A stretch of 64,000 bases of DNA, taken from the NCBI RefSeq assembly GCF_002744175.1, contig NZ_NKHF01000096.1, positions 21,962 through 85,961 on the forward strand, in the 5' to 3' direction. The position numbers and the translations under genes were made by a program. The first letter of the stretch is position 1; every line of letters begins with the position of its first letter. Shown here piece by piece: positions 56,960 to 64,000 of the stretch. Below the pieces are notes generated by a model. That model was given only the letters and a program-made list of their open reading frames with translations, did no database searches and was not told the origin of the DNA. Source of the DNA: Pseudoalteromonas piscicida. GTDB lineage: Bacteria; Pseudomonadota; Gammaproteobacteria; Enterobacterales; Alteromonadaceae.

Positions 56960-59014
56960 ATGAAACTACTCAAGTCAGCTTTGGCTTTGGCAATGGGATT
57001 TTCCAGTGCTGCAAGCTTAGCAAGTGATATCATCACCATTGAAGACATCCCTAAGATCCAATCTGTAAGTTCAACATCCATCAGTCCTGATGGCGAACTT
57101 GTTGCCTTTACCCGTTCAGTGCCTCGTGAACTTTACGTTGACCAAAATGGTTCTAATTACCGTGAGCTCTATGTTGTTGACGACGAAGGAGTTGAGCGCC
57201 CGTTTATCACAGGTAAAGTCAGCATTTCTAGCATATCTTGGTCGGCCGATGGTCAATTTATTTATTTCCTAACCAAGAAAAAAGAAGACAACCAACGTTC
57301 CCTTTATCGCATTGCGGTAAACGGCGGTGAAGCACAAAAAGTACTTTCTCTTAAAGGGACGGGGATCTCTTCATACAGCCTAAGCCCTGATGGCAAACAG
57401 GTTGCAATCCTTGCCATGCCTGCGGCTGACAAGTCAGAAAAAGAGCTTAAAAAACTTGGCTTTATGGCTGAAGTGTATGAGCTAGGTTTAAAAAATAAAC
57501 AGCTTCATATCATTGACCTTGCAACATCTGAAAAGCCGCTATCACCAGCAGCTCTGAATATCGAAGGCTATGTTAGTGAAATCAACTGGGCTGATGATGC
57601 CTCTAAATTATTGGTAAAAACGCAGCCAACGGCGCTGATTGATGACAAGTATATGAAGTCACAATGGCATGTACTTGATGCAAAAACACAACAAATTACC
57701 ACTTCATTCAAAACAGAAGGTAAACTTGGCACCGCTGAGTTTTCTCACGATGGTAAATACATCGCTATTTTAGGCGCTGAAGACAAGCACGACCCGGCAA
57801 CTGGCCGTTTATACCTTGCCAATGCACAAAGCGGCAAAGTAGAAGAGTGGATCCCGAACTTTATGGGCCACATCGGTGATTTTGAATGGTCAAATCGCAA
57901 AAACCAACTCACTTTTGTTGCAAATGTAGGCGCTGAGAGCTTTGTAGGCCAAATTAAAGTCGGTTCAAATAAATACAAAAAGCTGATCAAAGAAGGTAAA
58001 TTTATAGCGTCAAACCTATCTATCTCTGATTCAGACAAAACCATTGCCTTGCGTGCTAACACCGCTAAACACCCAAATGAAGTGTTTATGATCCGTTCGA
58101 ACAAAGCAACTCGTCTGTCAAACTCTAACCCATGGTTAGATAGCAAACGTTTTGCAAAACAAGAGGCAATTAATTTTAAAGCCCGTGATGGCGTTGAAAT
58201 TGGTGGTGTATTAATTTATCCACTGGATTATCAAGAAGGTACGCGTTACCCGCTGATCATGTCTGTACACGGTGGCCCTGAAAGCCATGATAAAAATGGC
58301 TGGTTAACGAGTTATTCAGATCCAGGCCAAATGGGCGCTGCACGCGGTTATGCCGTATTCTATCCAAACTACCGAGGTTCGACGGGTAAAGGCGTTGATT
58401 ACTCAAAACTTGGCCAAGGCGATTATGCTGGCAAAGAATTTGATGACCTCGTAGATATGAAAGAGTACCTAGTAAATACCGGTTTAGTAGACACTAAACG
58501 TGTTGGTATTACCGGTGGCTCTTACGGTGGTTATGCCTCTGCATGGGGTGCAACAAAACTGACCGAGCACTTTGCCGCAAGCGTAATGTTTGTTGGGGTA
58601 ACAAACCAACTTTCTAAGTTTGGTACTACCGATATCTCGAACGAAATGTACTTAGTTCACGCTCGTTCTTACCCTTGGGATAAGTGGCAGTGGTACTTAG
58701 AGCGCAGTCCTATTTATTGGGCAGGTCAATCTAAAACGCCACTACTAATCATGCATGGTAAAGATGATCCGCGTGTACATCCAGCACAATCTATGGAGCT
58801 ATATCGCTACATGAAAGTGCAAGGTAAAGATGTACGCCTAATTTACTACCCAGGCGAAGGCCACGGTAATCGCAAAGTAGCCGCTCAGTACGACTATAGC
58901 TTGCGCTTGATGCGTTGGATGGACAACTACCTAATCGAAGGCAAAAAAGACATGCCAGATTACAAAATTGACCACGCAGCTAAGCTAAAAGCCGTTAAAG
59001 ACGCAAATAAATAA
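56960..59014 (+). CDS. S9-family acylaminoacyl/prolyl-peptidase-like serine peptidase
   Basis: 684 residues. Signal peptide (to about ASLAS), WD-like propeller (ISPDGELVAFTRS, LSPDGKQVAILA), then an alpha/beta-hydrolase domain. Serine in ITGGSYGGYASAWG (near 521), aspartate in LLIMHGKDDPRVHPAQSMEL (near 600), histidine in YYPGEGHGNRKVA (near 636). It is smaller than and only distantly similar to the S9 peptidase at 51071. Periplasmic or secreted peptide degradation. AGGA site before ATG 56960. A terminator follows the stop. Confidence 0.93.
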   Translation: MKLLKSALALAMGFSSAASLASDIITIEDIPKIQSVSSTSISPDGELVAFTRSVPRELYVDQNGSNYRELYVVDDEGVERPFITGKVSISSISWSADGQFIYFLTKKKEDNQRSLYRIAVNGGEAQKVLSLKGTGISSYSLSPDGKQVAILAMPAADKSEKELKKLGFMAEVYELGLKNKQLHIIDLATSEKPLSPAALNIEGYVSEINWADDASKLLVKTQPTALIDDKYMKSQWHVLDAKTQQITTSFKTEGKLGTAEFSHDGKYIAILGAEDKHDPATGRLYLANAQSGKVEEWIPNFMGHIGDFEWSNRKNQLTFVANVGAESFVGQIKVGSNKYKKLIKEGKFIASNLSISDSDKTIALRANTAKHPNEVFMIRSNKATRLSNSNPWLDSKRFAKQEAINFKARDGVEIGGVLIYPLDYQEGTRYPLIMSVHGGPESHDKNGWLTSYSDPGQMGAARGYAVFYPNYRGSTGKGVDYSKLGQGDYAGKEFDDLVDMKEYLVNTGLVDTKRVGITGGSYGGYASAWGATKLTEHFAASVMFVGVTNQLSKFGTTDISNEMYLVHARSYPWDKWQWYLERSPIYWAGQSKTPLLIMHGKDDPRVHPAQSMELYRYMKVQGKDVRLIYYPGEGHGNRKVAAQYDYSLRLMRWMDNYLIEGKKDMPDYKIDHAAKLKAVKDANK

Positions 59015-59034
59015 GTAAGCGAGCTTACTGTTTG

Positions 59035-59060
59035 AGGGCGCTAATTTGCGCCCTTTTTTA
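59035..59060 (+). terminator. Rho-independent terminator after the S9 peptidase
   Basis: AGGGCGC (59035-59041), six-base loop, GCGCCCT (59048-59054), then TTTTTT. It lies 20 bases after the stop and just before the GNAT ribosome site. Confidence 0.9.
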
Positions 59061-59076
59061 TCAAGGAAAAAAGATA

Positions 59077-59622
59077 TTGCAATTAACCACAATCAAACTC
59101 GACACCGAGCGATTCACACTTAGACCCTTAACCTCACAAGATGCCGAAGCGCTATTTGCCATATTCTCAGACGCAGACGTCATGCGCTATTGGAACACGC
59201 CACCTTGGAACTGCCTTGAGGATGCAACGCAGTTTATCAAGCAATCACATGAAGATTTGACTACGCAACAAGCGATCACATTGGCCATTGTTTCGAAAAG
59301 TGATGAAACATTAATTGGTAAATGTTTACTTTTTAGCTGGGATAAAGAGTCACGTCGCGCCGAAATTGGTTTTGGTATTGCCAAACCTCACTGGGGGCAA
59401 GGTGTCATTCAAGAAGCGGGCTCTGCGCTCATTAACTATGCTTTTTCAACACTAAAGTTGAGGCGTATTGAAGCAGAGATTGATCCCGCTAATACCGGCT
59501 CAGCCAAAGTACTTACAAAACTTGGATTTACTAAAGAAGGTCACTTACGTGCTCGCTGGGAAATCGCTGGTGAAGTTTCAGACTCTGCACTTTACGGCTT
59601 ACTTGCAAGCGACCTTCAATAA
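59077..59622 (+). CDS. GNAT N-acetyltransferase (RimJ/RimL-like)
   Basis: About 181 residues. TERFTLRPLTSQDAEALFAIFSD start, acetyl-CoA motif FGIAKPHWGQGVIQEAGSALINYAF, then LRRIEAEIDPANTGSAKVLTKLGF. It acetylates an amine, perhaps a ribosomal-protein N-terminus or a small molecule. The open frame extends left, but that part is the preceding terminator, so TTG 59077 after AAGGA (59063-59067) is the likely start. Confidence 0.85.
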   Translation: MQLTTIKLDTERFTLRPLTSQDAEALFAIFSDADVMRYWNTPPWNCLEDATQFIKQSHEDLTTQQAITLAIVSKSDETLIGKCLLFSWDKESRRAEIGFGIAKPHWGQGVIQEAGSALINYAFSTLKLRRIEAEIDPANTGSAKVLTKLGFTKEGHLRARWEIAGEVSDSALYGLLASDLQ

Positions 59623-59649
59623 AGCAAAGACTAGAGTCTAGATAAAGCG

Positions 59650-59901
59650 TTACCTTTGTTTGTACTGGGTGGGGCAATACCCGCGATTGACCGCTTTGCT
59701 TCTAAGCTTAATATGCTTCGTGTTACGGCCATTTACTCGTTGCCGCCATAGCCTAAAACTGCTGGGTTTTAGGCTACTACGCATTAACTTGATCACTTCA
59801 GGCTCACTAAGCTCAAATTGTCGTTCGATAGCTTCAAATGGCGTCCTATCCTCCCACGCCATTTCTATGATCCTGGAAATTTCTGAGTCACTAAATTGCA
59901 C
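59650..59901 (-). CDS. TIGR03643/DUF2805 family protein
   Basis: 83 residues: FSDSEISRIIEMAWEDRTPFEAI, then EPEVIKLMRSSLKPSSFRLWRQRV and a basic tail with KAVNRGYCPTQYKQR. The pattern matches the small TIGR03643 (DUF2805) family as I remember it. It looks like a small HTH protein of unknown function. It is convergent with the GNAT gene. Confidence 0.7.
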   Translation of the reverse strand: MQFSDSEISRIIEMAWEDRTPFEAIERQFELSEPEVIKLMRSSLKPSSFRLWRQRVNGRNTKHIKLRSKAVNRGYCPTQYKQR

Positions 59902-59961
59902 TTGCTTTAACTTGTCGTGTTTTAATCAGACTCACACATACGCACCGAGTGCCTAAATGGA

Positions 59962-60120
59962 TTAAAAATACTTACGGCCGACAACTATTCCTATAGCAAT
60001 GCCTATCGGCAAGGTATACATAATTTGCCCAGATGCAGCACCAACGGCAGTGCCAATTCCAGCGCCTATCGCAACCCCTAAGCCTACCTTTCGATTTGCG
60101 CTTCGCTTATCACATTTCAT
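59962..60120 (-). CDS. Small glycine-zipper membrane protein
   Basis: 52 residues from MKCDKRSANRKVG, with a glycine-rich zipper (GLGVAIGAGIGTAVGAASG, then LPIGIAIGIVVG). The AGGAGGG site fixes the start; the upstream in-frame extension is unlikely. Glycine-zipper segments insert in membranes. Function unknown. Confidence 0.6.
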   Translation of the reverse strand: MKCDKRSANRKVGLGVAIGAGIGTAVGAASGQIMYTLPIGIAIGIVVGRKYF

Positions 60121-60192
60121 TGGATATCCCTCCTTTAAAGCAGTGGTTAGGTAATGTAAACCGCCCTGAAAATAAATCATTCGTAACAAGCA

Positions 60193-61071
60193 TTACTCAT
60201 CACACTTAAACCAAGCCTGTAAAAACTCTATACACTGAAGCACCGCCGCGGGCACAAATTGGCGTGCAGGATAAAGCGCATACAATGCTAAATTAGGCTT
60301 TTCAACATGCTGTAAAATACTAATTACTTCCCCCTTTGCAATAGCTTCTCGACAGGCAAATTCCGGTAGCACTCCTATTCCCAAATGGTGCTTAATTGCC
60401 TGTAACATAAACAGGACATTGTTTACCTTAAGCGACCCTTTGATCTTTACTCCTTCGTCTAACGGCCATACATTCTTACGCTTAGAGTAGCTATATTCAA
60501 AGCAATTGTGATGAATTAAATCTTGCGCGGATTGGATTTTCGGGTGGGTGTCTAAGTAATGTTGTGAAGCACATACATGATAGGTAAATCGGGTGATTTC
60601 TTTGCCTATGTAGCTTGAGTCAAATGGCCGACTTGAAGCCCTAAAGCCTAAATCAAAGCCCTGTTCAACCAAATCAATATCTTCATCTCCTAAATGTATC
60701 TCCAGATCTACATCTGGATACGCTTGCATAAAGTCGGCGAACATTGCTCCCAGATCGGTGATCCCAAGTACCATAGGAACGTTCACCTTTAACTTGCCTT
60801 TGGGGGCTTGCTGCGACTCTTGTATGAACTTATCTGCATCCTCCACCTTATTGAGAATATCCTTCGCTCTTTGTAAGTAACCCTCCCCCACATGCGTGAG
60901 CTGCAAATTGCGGGTGGTGCGGTGTATAAGCCGTGCACCGAGCTCTGCTTCTAGTCGGCTTATCTCTTTGCTTATCATAGATTTAGATGTATTGTATTGC
61001 TCTGCAACACGCGTGAAACTGCGCACCTCAGCCAACTTTATAAACATCTCTATCGCTCGTAATTTATTCAT
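60193..61071 (-). CDS. LysR-family transcriptional regulator
   Basis: 292 residues. The N-terminal HTH is MNKLRAIEMFIKLAEVRSFT...NTSKSMISKEISRLEAELGARLIHRTTRNLQLT; the effector domain from about 90 shows LKVNVPMVLGITDLG and DVDLEIHLGDEDIDLVEQGFDLGFR. It belongs to the CrgA/DsdC-like LysR group. Start chosen at 61071 after AAGGAAAG. It is divergent from the GST gene (124 bases apart), which it probably controls. Confidence 0.93.
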   Translation of the reverse strand: MNKLRAIEMFIKLAEVRSFTRVAEQYNTSKSMISKEISRLEAELGARLIHRTTRNLQLTHVGEGYLQRAKDILNKVEDADKFIQESQQAPKGKLKVNVPMVLGITDLGAMFADFMQAYPDVDLEIHLGDEDIDLVEQGFDLGFRASSRPFDSSYIGKEITRFTYHVCASQHYLDTHPKIQSAQDLIHHNCFEYSYSKRKNVWPLDEGVKIKGSLKVNNVLFMLQAIKHHLGIGVLPEFACREAIAKGEVISILQHVEKPNLALYALYPARQFVPAAVLQCIEFLQAWFKCDE

Positions 61072-61195
61072 ACTTTCCTTGGCTATTGTTTCCACCGCGT
61101 GAACTCTCGGTTCTCATTGTAGCTATATATTAAACAGCATCAAGTTTATACACTGAACTTGTCTTTTAGCCAAGAAGCAAATAAGGAAAGCTATT

Positions 61196-61810
61196 ATGTA
61201 CACGTTATACTACCTACCAGGTGCTTGTGCACTAGCAACACAAGTCGTATTAAGAGAGTTAAAACAACCATTTGAGCTTGTTGACAAACGGGATGTTGAT
61301 AATTTTTTAGCCATTAACCCTACAGGTAAAATCCCAGCCCTCAAAGAGGGTAAAAACACCTTGTTAGAGGGTGCTGCAATACTGCTTTATCTTCTCAAAA
61401 AGCATGAAAATACGCTGCTTCCTCAATCTGATATTGCTCAAAAACAAAAAGCGATAGAAAACATTATGTTTGCTAACGCAACCATGCATCCAGCCTATAA
61501 CCGTCTATTTTTTGCCACTGCTGCAATTATTGATGATAAAGCACGCCAGCCATTTTTAGACGCCGCAGCCGCTGCCATCAACGAGTTATGGATAATCGTC
61601 GAGAAAAAATTGGCGCATCAAGCATTTTTAGCAGGTGAGCAGGTTTCTGCCGCAGATATCATGCTCGCGGTTTACGCTCGCTGGGGAAGTTACTTCCCAG
61701 TAGAAATTAATATTCCAGACAAAGTCCGCAAGATGCTAGCTCGGATTGAGGCAAGGCCTAGCTTTATCGCCTCGGTTGCAGCTGAACAGACGCACAGTGC
61801 AGACGTTTGA
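61196..61810 (+). CDS. Glutathione S-transferase
   Basis: 204 residues. Thioredoxin-like N-domain YTLYYLPGACALATQVVLRE with PTGKIPALKEG and LLEGAAILLYL, then a helical C-domain (FLAGEQVSAADIMLAVYARWG). The PGACA start resembles beta-class bacterial GSTs (GstA). Conjugation or peroxide detoxification in the cytoplasm. First gene after the LysR gene; the NTF2-like gene starts two bases after its stop. Confidence 0.92.
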   Translation: MYTLYYLPGACALATQVVLRELKQPFELVDKRDVDNFLAINPTGKIPALKEGKNTLLEGAAILLYLLKKHENTLLPQSDIAQKQKAIENIMFANATMHPAYNRLFFATAAIIDDKARQPFLDAAAAAINELWIIVEKKLAHQAFLAGEQVSAADIMLAVYARWGSYFPVEINIPDKVRKMLARIEARPSFIASVAAEQTHSADV

Positions 61811-61811
61811 T

Positions 61812-62186
61812 ATGAGCAAGCACATTGAAGCGCCGCAGGATTTGGATCAAGTAACAGCGATAATCCAATACTATTTTGAAGGGTTACACCAAGGAGATGT
61901 GGAAAAACTTGACACAATTTTCCACGCTGATGCGGTACTAAAGGCACCAAAAGTAAGGCGCACCAAATCACAGTGGCTCGCATTGGTTGCATCTCGTCCT
62001 ACACCCGAAAGCCAAGGAGCGGCTTTTAATTACCGAATTTTGTCGGTGGATGTTGTGAACCACCAAGCCATGGTCAAGCTGTATTGTCCGCTGCTTGAAC
62101 ACCACTACATCGACTTTATCGGCTTACTGAAAGAGAACGGACAATGGCGCATTGTTAATAAAATGTATGATGATATTCATAACTAA
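61812..62186 (+). CDS. NTF2-like (SnoaL/lumazine-binding-like) small protein
   Basis: 124 residues: IIQYYFEGLHQGDVEKLDTIFHADAVL, then a beta-rich half ending DFIGLLKENGQWRIVNKMYDD. This is the putative lumazine-binding/SnoaL-like cone fold. ATG 61812 is chosen over an in-frame ATG inside the GST gene. Probably co-transcribed with the GST gene. Substrate unknown. Confidence 0.85.
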   Translation: MSKHIEAPQDLDQVTAIIQYYFEGLHQGDVEKLDTIFHADAVLKAPKVRRTKSQWLALVASRPTPESQGAAFNYRILSVDVVNHQAMVKLYCPLLEHHYIDFIGLLKENGQWRIVNKMYDDIHN

Positions 62187-62210
62187 CCATTACCGTCAGC
62201 CAGCACTTTA

Positions 62211-62290
62211 ATCACCAAAGAGGGAGTTACACAGTCACTGAAGAAACTCTCAATAAGGGACACTACTCGGCTTTTGGTGGGTGCCCTTTA
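62211..62290 (+). pseudogene. Decayed tautomerase gene fragment 1
   Basis: 80 bases that align without gaps to 62511-62590 of the tautomerase gene, about 70% identical by eye. Translated in the same frame it reads ITKEGVTQSLKKLS...RLLVGAL and then stops (TAA at 62289-62291). It lacks the catalytic N-terminal proline. Confidence 0.8.
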
Positions 62291-62315
62291 AAAAAGCGGT
62301 GGGTGTCCATGATAA

Positions 62316-62395
62316 ATCACCGAAGAGGAAATAACACCGTCGCAGAAACAAGTCTTAGTAAGGAGCACGGCTCAGCTTTTGGTGGGTGTCCTTTA
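62316..62395 (+). pseudogene. Decayed tautomerase gene fragment 2
   Basis: A second 80-base ungapped match to the tautomerase gene, reading ITEEEITPSQKQVLVR...QLLVGVL then a stop. Between the fragments and after this one stands a near-identical block GCGGTGGGTGTCC(A/G)TGATAAATCAC (62296-62320, 62413-62437), so the unit was tandemly amplified. GTGGGTGTC motifs at 62299, 62382 and 62416. Confidence 0.8.
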
Positions 62396-62489
62396 AAAAA
62401 GCGCTTTAAAAAGCGGTGGGTGTCCGTGATAAATCACTGGGAAATGCAATAAGACAATTACTTAATAAAACAACTGAAGGAGGCAATTA

Positions 62490-62708
62490 ATGCCTATCAT
62501 TAATATTCAAGTCACCAAAGAAGGCGTTACACAGGCGCAGAAGCAGGCCTTAATTAAAGGCGCAACTCAGCTAATGGTGGATGTCCTCTATAAAGACCCA
62601 CAGGTTACTTTTGTCGTTATAGAGGAAGTTGAAACAGATAACTGGGGGATCGGCTTTGATCAAGTCTCTATGTTGCGACAACAAAGCTTGGAATCGAACA
62701 TTAAATAA
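62490..62708 (+). CDS. 4-Oxalocrotonate tautomerase family enzyme
   Basis: 72 residues. The catalytic proline follows the initiator Met (MPIINIQVTKEGVT) and the family core VTFVVIEEVETDNWGIGFDQVS is intact. Catalyses keto-enol tautomerisation or related chemistry as small oligomers. Strong GAAGGAGG ribosome site. It is the only complete copy behind two decayed tandem ones. Confidence 0.9.
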   Translation: MPIINIQVTKEGVTQAQKQALIKGATQLMVDVLYKDPQVTFVVIEEVETDNWGIGFDQVSMLRQQSLESNIK

Positions 62709-62815
62709 AAGCACAGGAAAAGGCGCCACCACGTGGGGCTCTTTTCCTGCAAAGGTGATTATTAAAAAATAAGCTTATAAAATTCAGGCAGGTAAAAACT
62801 TTTTTAAAAAATTTT

Positions 62816-62840
62816 CTTGAAAAATATTTACTCCGTCCAT
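62816..62840 (+). promoter_or_regulatory. Sigma32-type heat-shock promoter of the hsp20 gene
   Basis: CTTGAAA (62816-62822) and CCGTCCAT (62833-62840) match the sigma32 pattern CTTGAAA...CCCCAT. It lies about 124 bases before the hsp20 start, leaving a long leader that could fold as a thermosensor. Confidence 0.65.
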
Positions 62841-62963
62841 AGATAGTATTGTGAGGACGCCGACAGGGTCCAGAACTAAACTAAGTAAATGTTTTATATG
62901 CTATTTATTGGCTTAGATTGAAGCAATAAGTAGTTCAATTATCGCTTTATGAGGATACAAATT

Positions 62964-63410
62964 ATGCGTACAGTAGACCTATCTCCACTTTATCGTTCAT
63001 TCATCGGTTTTGACCATTTAGCACAGTTAATGGATGCAGCATCACGCAACGAGAAGCAGCCAAGCTTCCCGCCATACAACATCGAAGCCACCGGCGAAGA
63101 CAAATATCAAATTACCATGGCTGTTGCCGGATTCACCGAGCAAGAGCTGAGCCTGGAGTCAGAAAATAACACATTGACCGTTAAAGGCGAAAAGCAAAAT
63201 AAAGAAGACAAAGCCGAACGCAAGTTTATCCATCAAGGTATCGCCGAACGTAACTTTGAGCGTAAATTCCAACTTGGCGATCACGTAAAAGTGACTGGCG
63301 CGGGGCTTGAAAATGGCCTATTAATTATTGACCTTGAACGCGAAATTCCAGAAGCACTCAAGCCAAGAAAAATTGAAATTGGCAAAGGTAACCTCATCGA
63401 AAATAAGTAA
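62964..63410 (+). CDS. Small heat-shock protein Hsp20 (IbpA-like)
   Basis: 148 residues. N-terminal RTVDLSPLYRSFIGFDHLAQLMDAA, then an alpha-crystallin domain (PPYNIEATGEDKYQITMAVAGF; LTVKGEK; FQLGDHVKVTGAGLENGLLIIDLEREIPE) and a C-terminal IEI-type tail. ATP-independent holdase in the cytoplasm. Start at 62964 after TGAGGA, five codons inside the longest frame. A terminator follows. Confidence 0.96.
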   Translation: MRTVDLSPLYRSFIGFDHLAQLMDAASRNEKQPSFPPYNIEATGEDKYQITMAVAGFTEQELSLESENNTLTVKGEKQNKEDKAERKFIHQGIAERNFERKFQLGDHVKVTGAGLENGLLIIDLEREIPEALKPRKIEIGKGNLIENK

Positions 63411-63456
63411 TCGATTGAGTACACATCTCCCTGTTTTAACATGATGTCACGTTTCC

Positions 63457-63480
63457 AAGTCGCCTCCGGGCGACTTTTTT
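63457..63480 (+). terminator. Rho-independent terminator after hsp20
   Basis: AAGTCGCC (63457-63464) and GGCGACTT (63469-63476) with a four-base loop, then a T-run. Confidence 0.9.
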
Positions 63481-63493
63481 GTGGTTGTGAATA

Positions 63494-63656
63494 ATACCAA
63501 TTGAGTTAATTCTCTAATCAATTTGGAGGATGAAGTAGTATATTAGCGTCGTTAAAAACTTCTCATTTAGAACAAGTAAATAGCATAATTTTCGCCTAGC
63601 TACTAAAGCTATTCCTCCGCTTCAAACAGCGCATTTACCTAATACATTTGGTATAA
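63494..63656. repeat. MITE-like repeat, family A copy 3
   Basis: 163 bases with inverted termini ATACCAATTGAGTTAATT and ACATTTGGTATA. It contains CGTTAAAAACTTCTCATTTAGAACAAG (63551-63577), close to the matching block at 3063. The shortest of the three copies. No coding capacity. Confidence 0.75.
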
Positions 63657-63742
63657 CAATCTTAACGGTAACACTTCATAGGTTAAAGGGTCGATACTTT
63701 GAACTATTTGAGCGCTCACAAGAGCAGTGTAAAGAATGTCGA

Positions 63743-64000
63743 CACTGTGGTAAAAGCGGCCAAAGCCAGCGCTGCTGAACATACATTAAAGATCGCCGCG
63801 TAAAGCAGCTCCTACTCCGTAGTATAAGCAGTTGTAAAGTTCATTGTTGTATTAACGTTTGTAAACGGATTCTATCTGTTGTCACTGCGATAAAAGCAGC
63901 TAGAGCCAGCGCTGCTAAACTACATTAAAGATCGCTGCGTAAAGCAGCTCCTACTCCGTAGTATAAGCAGTTAAAAAGTTCGTTGTTGCTTTAGCGTTTG
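63743..64000. repeat. 140-bp tandem repeat reaching the right edge
   Basis: Two units (from 63743 and from 63883, period 140). Their most conserved part is the block from TACATTAAAGATCGC through CAGCTCCTACTCCGTAG to TATAAGCAGTT (63782-63832 and 63921-63972). Each unit also has AGCCAGCGCTGCT. Looks like a BIME/REP-type intergenic array; it may continue beyond the window. Confidence 0.75.

Noticed and set aside
63743..64000. CRISPR array at the right edge
   Set aside because: The repeat unit is 140 bases, similar across its length and without unique spacers of regular size.

Overview
The window looks like chromosome of a marine gammaproteobacterium, most probably Pseudoalteromonas or a close relative. 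I infer this from the gene mix (chitin-active LPMO, several S9 peptidases, AhpC/AhpF, a CZB chemoreceptor, Hsp20), the moderate GC, and the dense intergenic repeat elements. No rRNA, tRNA or CRISPR array was seen.

About 1-2.2 kb: the 3' part of an AA10 chitin monooxygenase gene that runs off the left edge and carries a one-base frameshift, then a DM13-domain lipoprotein/anchor-like gene. About 2.4-41.4 kb: a nonribosomal peptide/polyketide cluster. A short OmpR-type winged-helix regulator and an MbtH-like protein lie on the + strand. Ten head-to-tail genes lie on the - strand, many with overlapping stop/start codons. In transcription order they are: diaminobutyrate aminotransferase, aspartate kinase, a secreted two-lobed aspartic protease, a 7053-residue seven-module NRPS, a KS-AT-ACP-reductase PKS, an MFS exporter, a phosphotransferase-fold kinase, an RND adaptor, an RND pump, and a JmjC/FIH-like hydroxylase. 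A periplasmic/membrane CPBP protease gene lies just downstream.

The working model is that aspartate kinase and the aminotransferase supply 2,4-diaminobutyrate (Dab). The synthetase makes X-Dab-X-Dab-X-Thr-Y (Dab and Thr from pocket residues read by eye). The PKS adds one malonyl unit without beta-processing and releases the chain reductively as an aldehyde or alcohol, because no thioesterase is present. The hydroxylase, kinase and protease are candidate tailoring, self-protection or maturation steps, and the two pumps export the product. Modules 2-3 and 4-5 are a duplicated dimodule, and module 1 begins with a leftover half condensation domain of the same lineage. I cannot match the cluster to a compound I know.

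About 41.8-47.1 kb: ahpF-ahpC, a DUF3429 membrane protein, a GGDEF protein and a CZB chemoreceptor. About 47.1-48.7 kb: a RAYT (REP-associated transposase) surrounded by GTGGGTGTC/GACACCCAC-containing repeats. About 48.8-59.6 kb: a BMT5-like Rossmann methyltransferase with a eukaryote-type C2H2 finger, MITEs, a frameshifted rhtA, two S9 peptidases, a LacI regulator, a ThrE-type exporter, an internally deleted IS3-family element and a GNAT enzyme. About 59.6-64 kb: small conserved genes, LysR with a divergent GST/NTF2-like pair, a tautomerase gene preceded by two decayed tandem copies of itself, a heat-shock-promoter hsp20, a MITE and a 140-bp tandem repeat that reaches the right edge.
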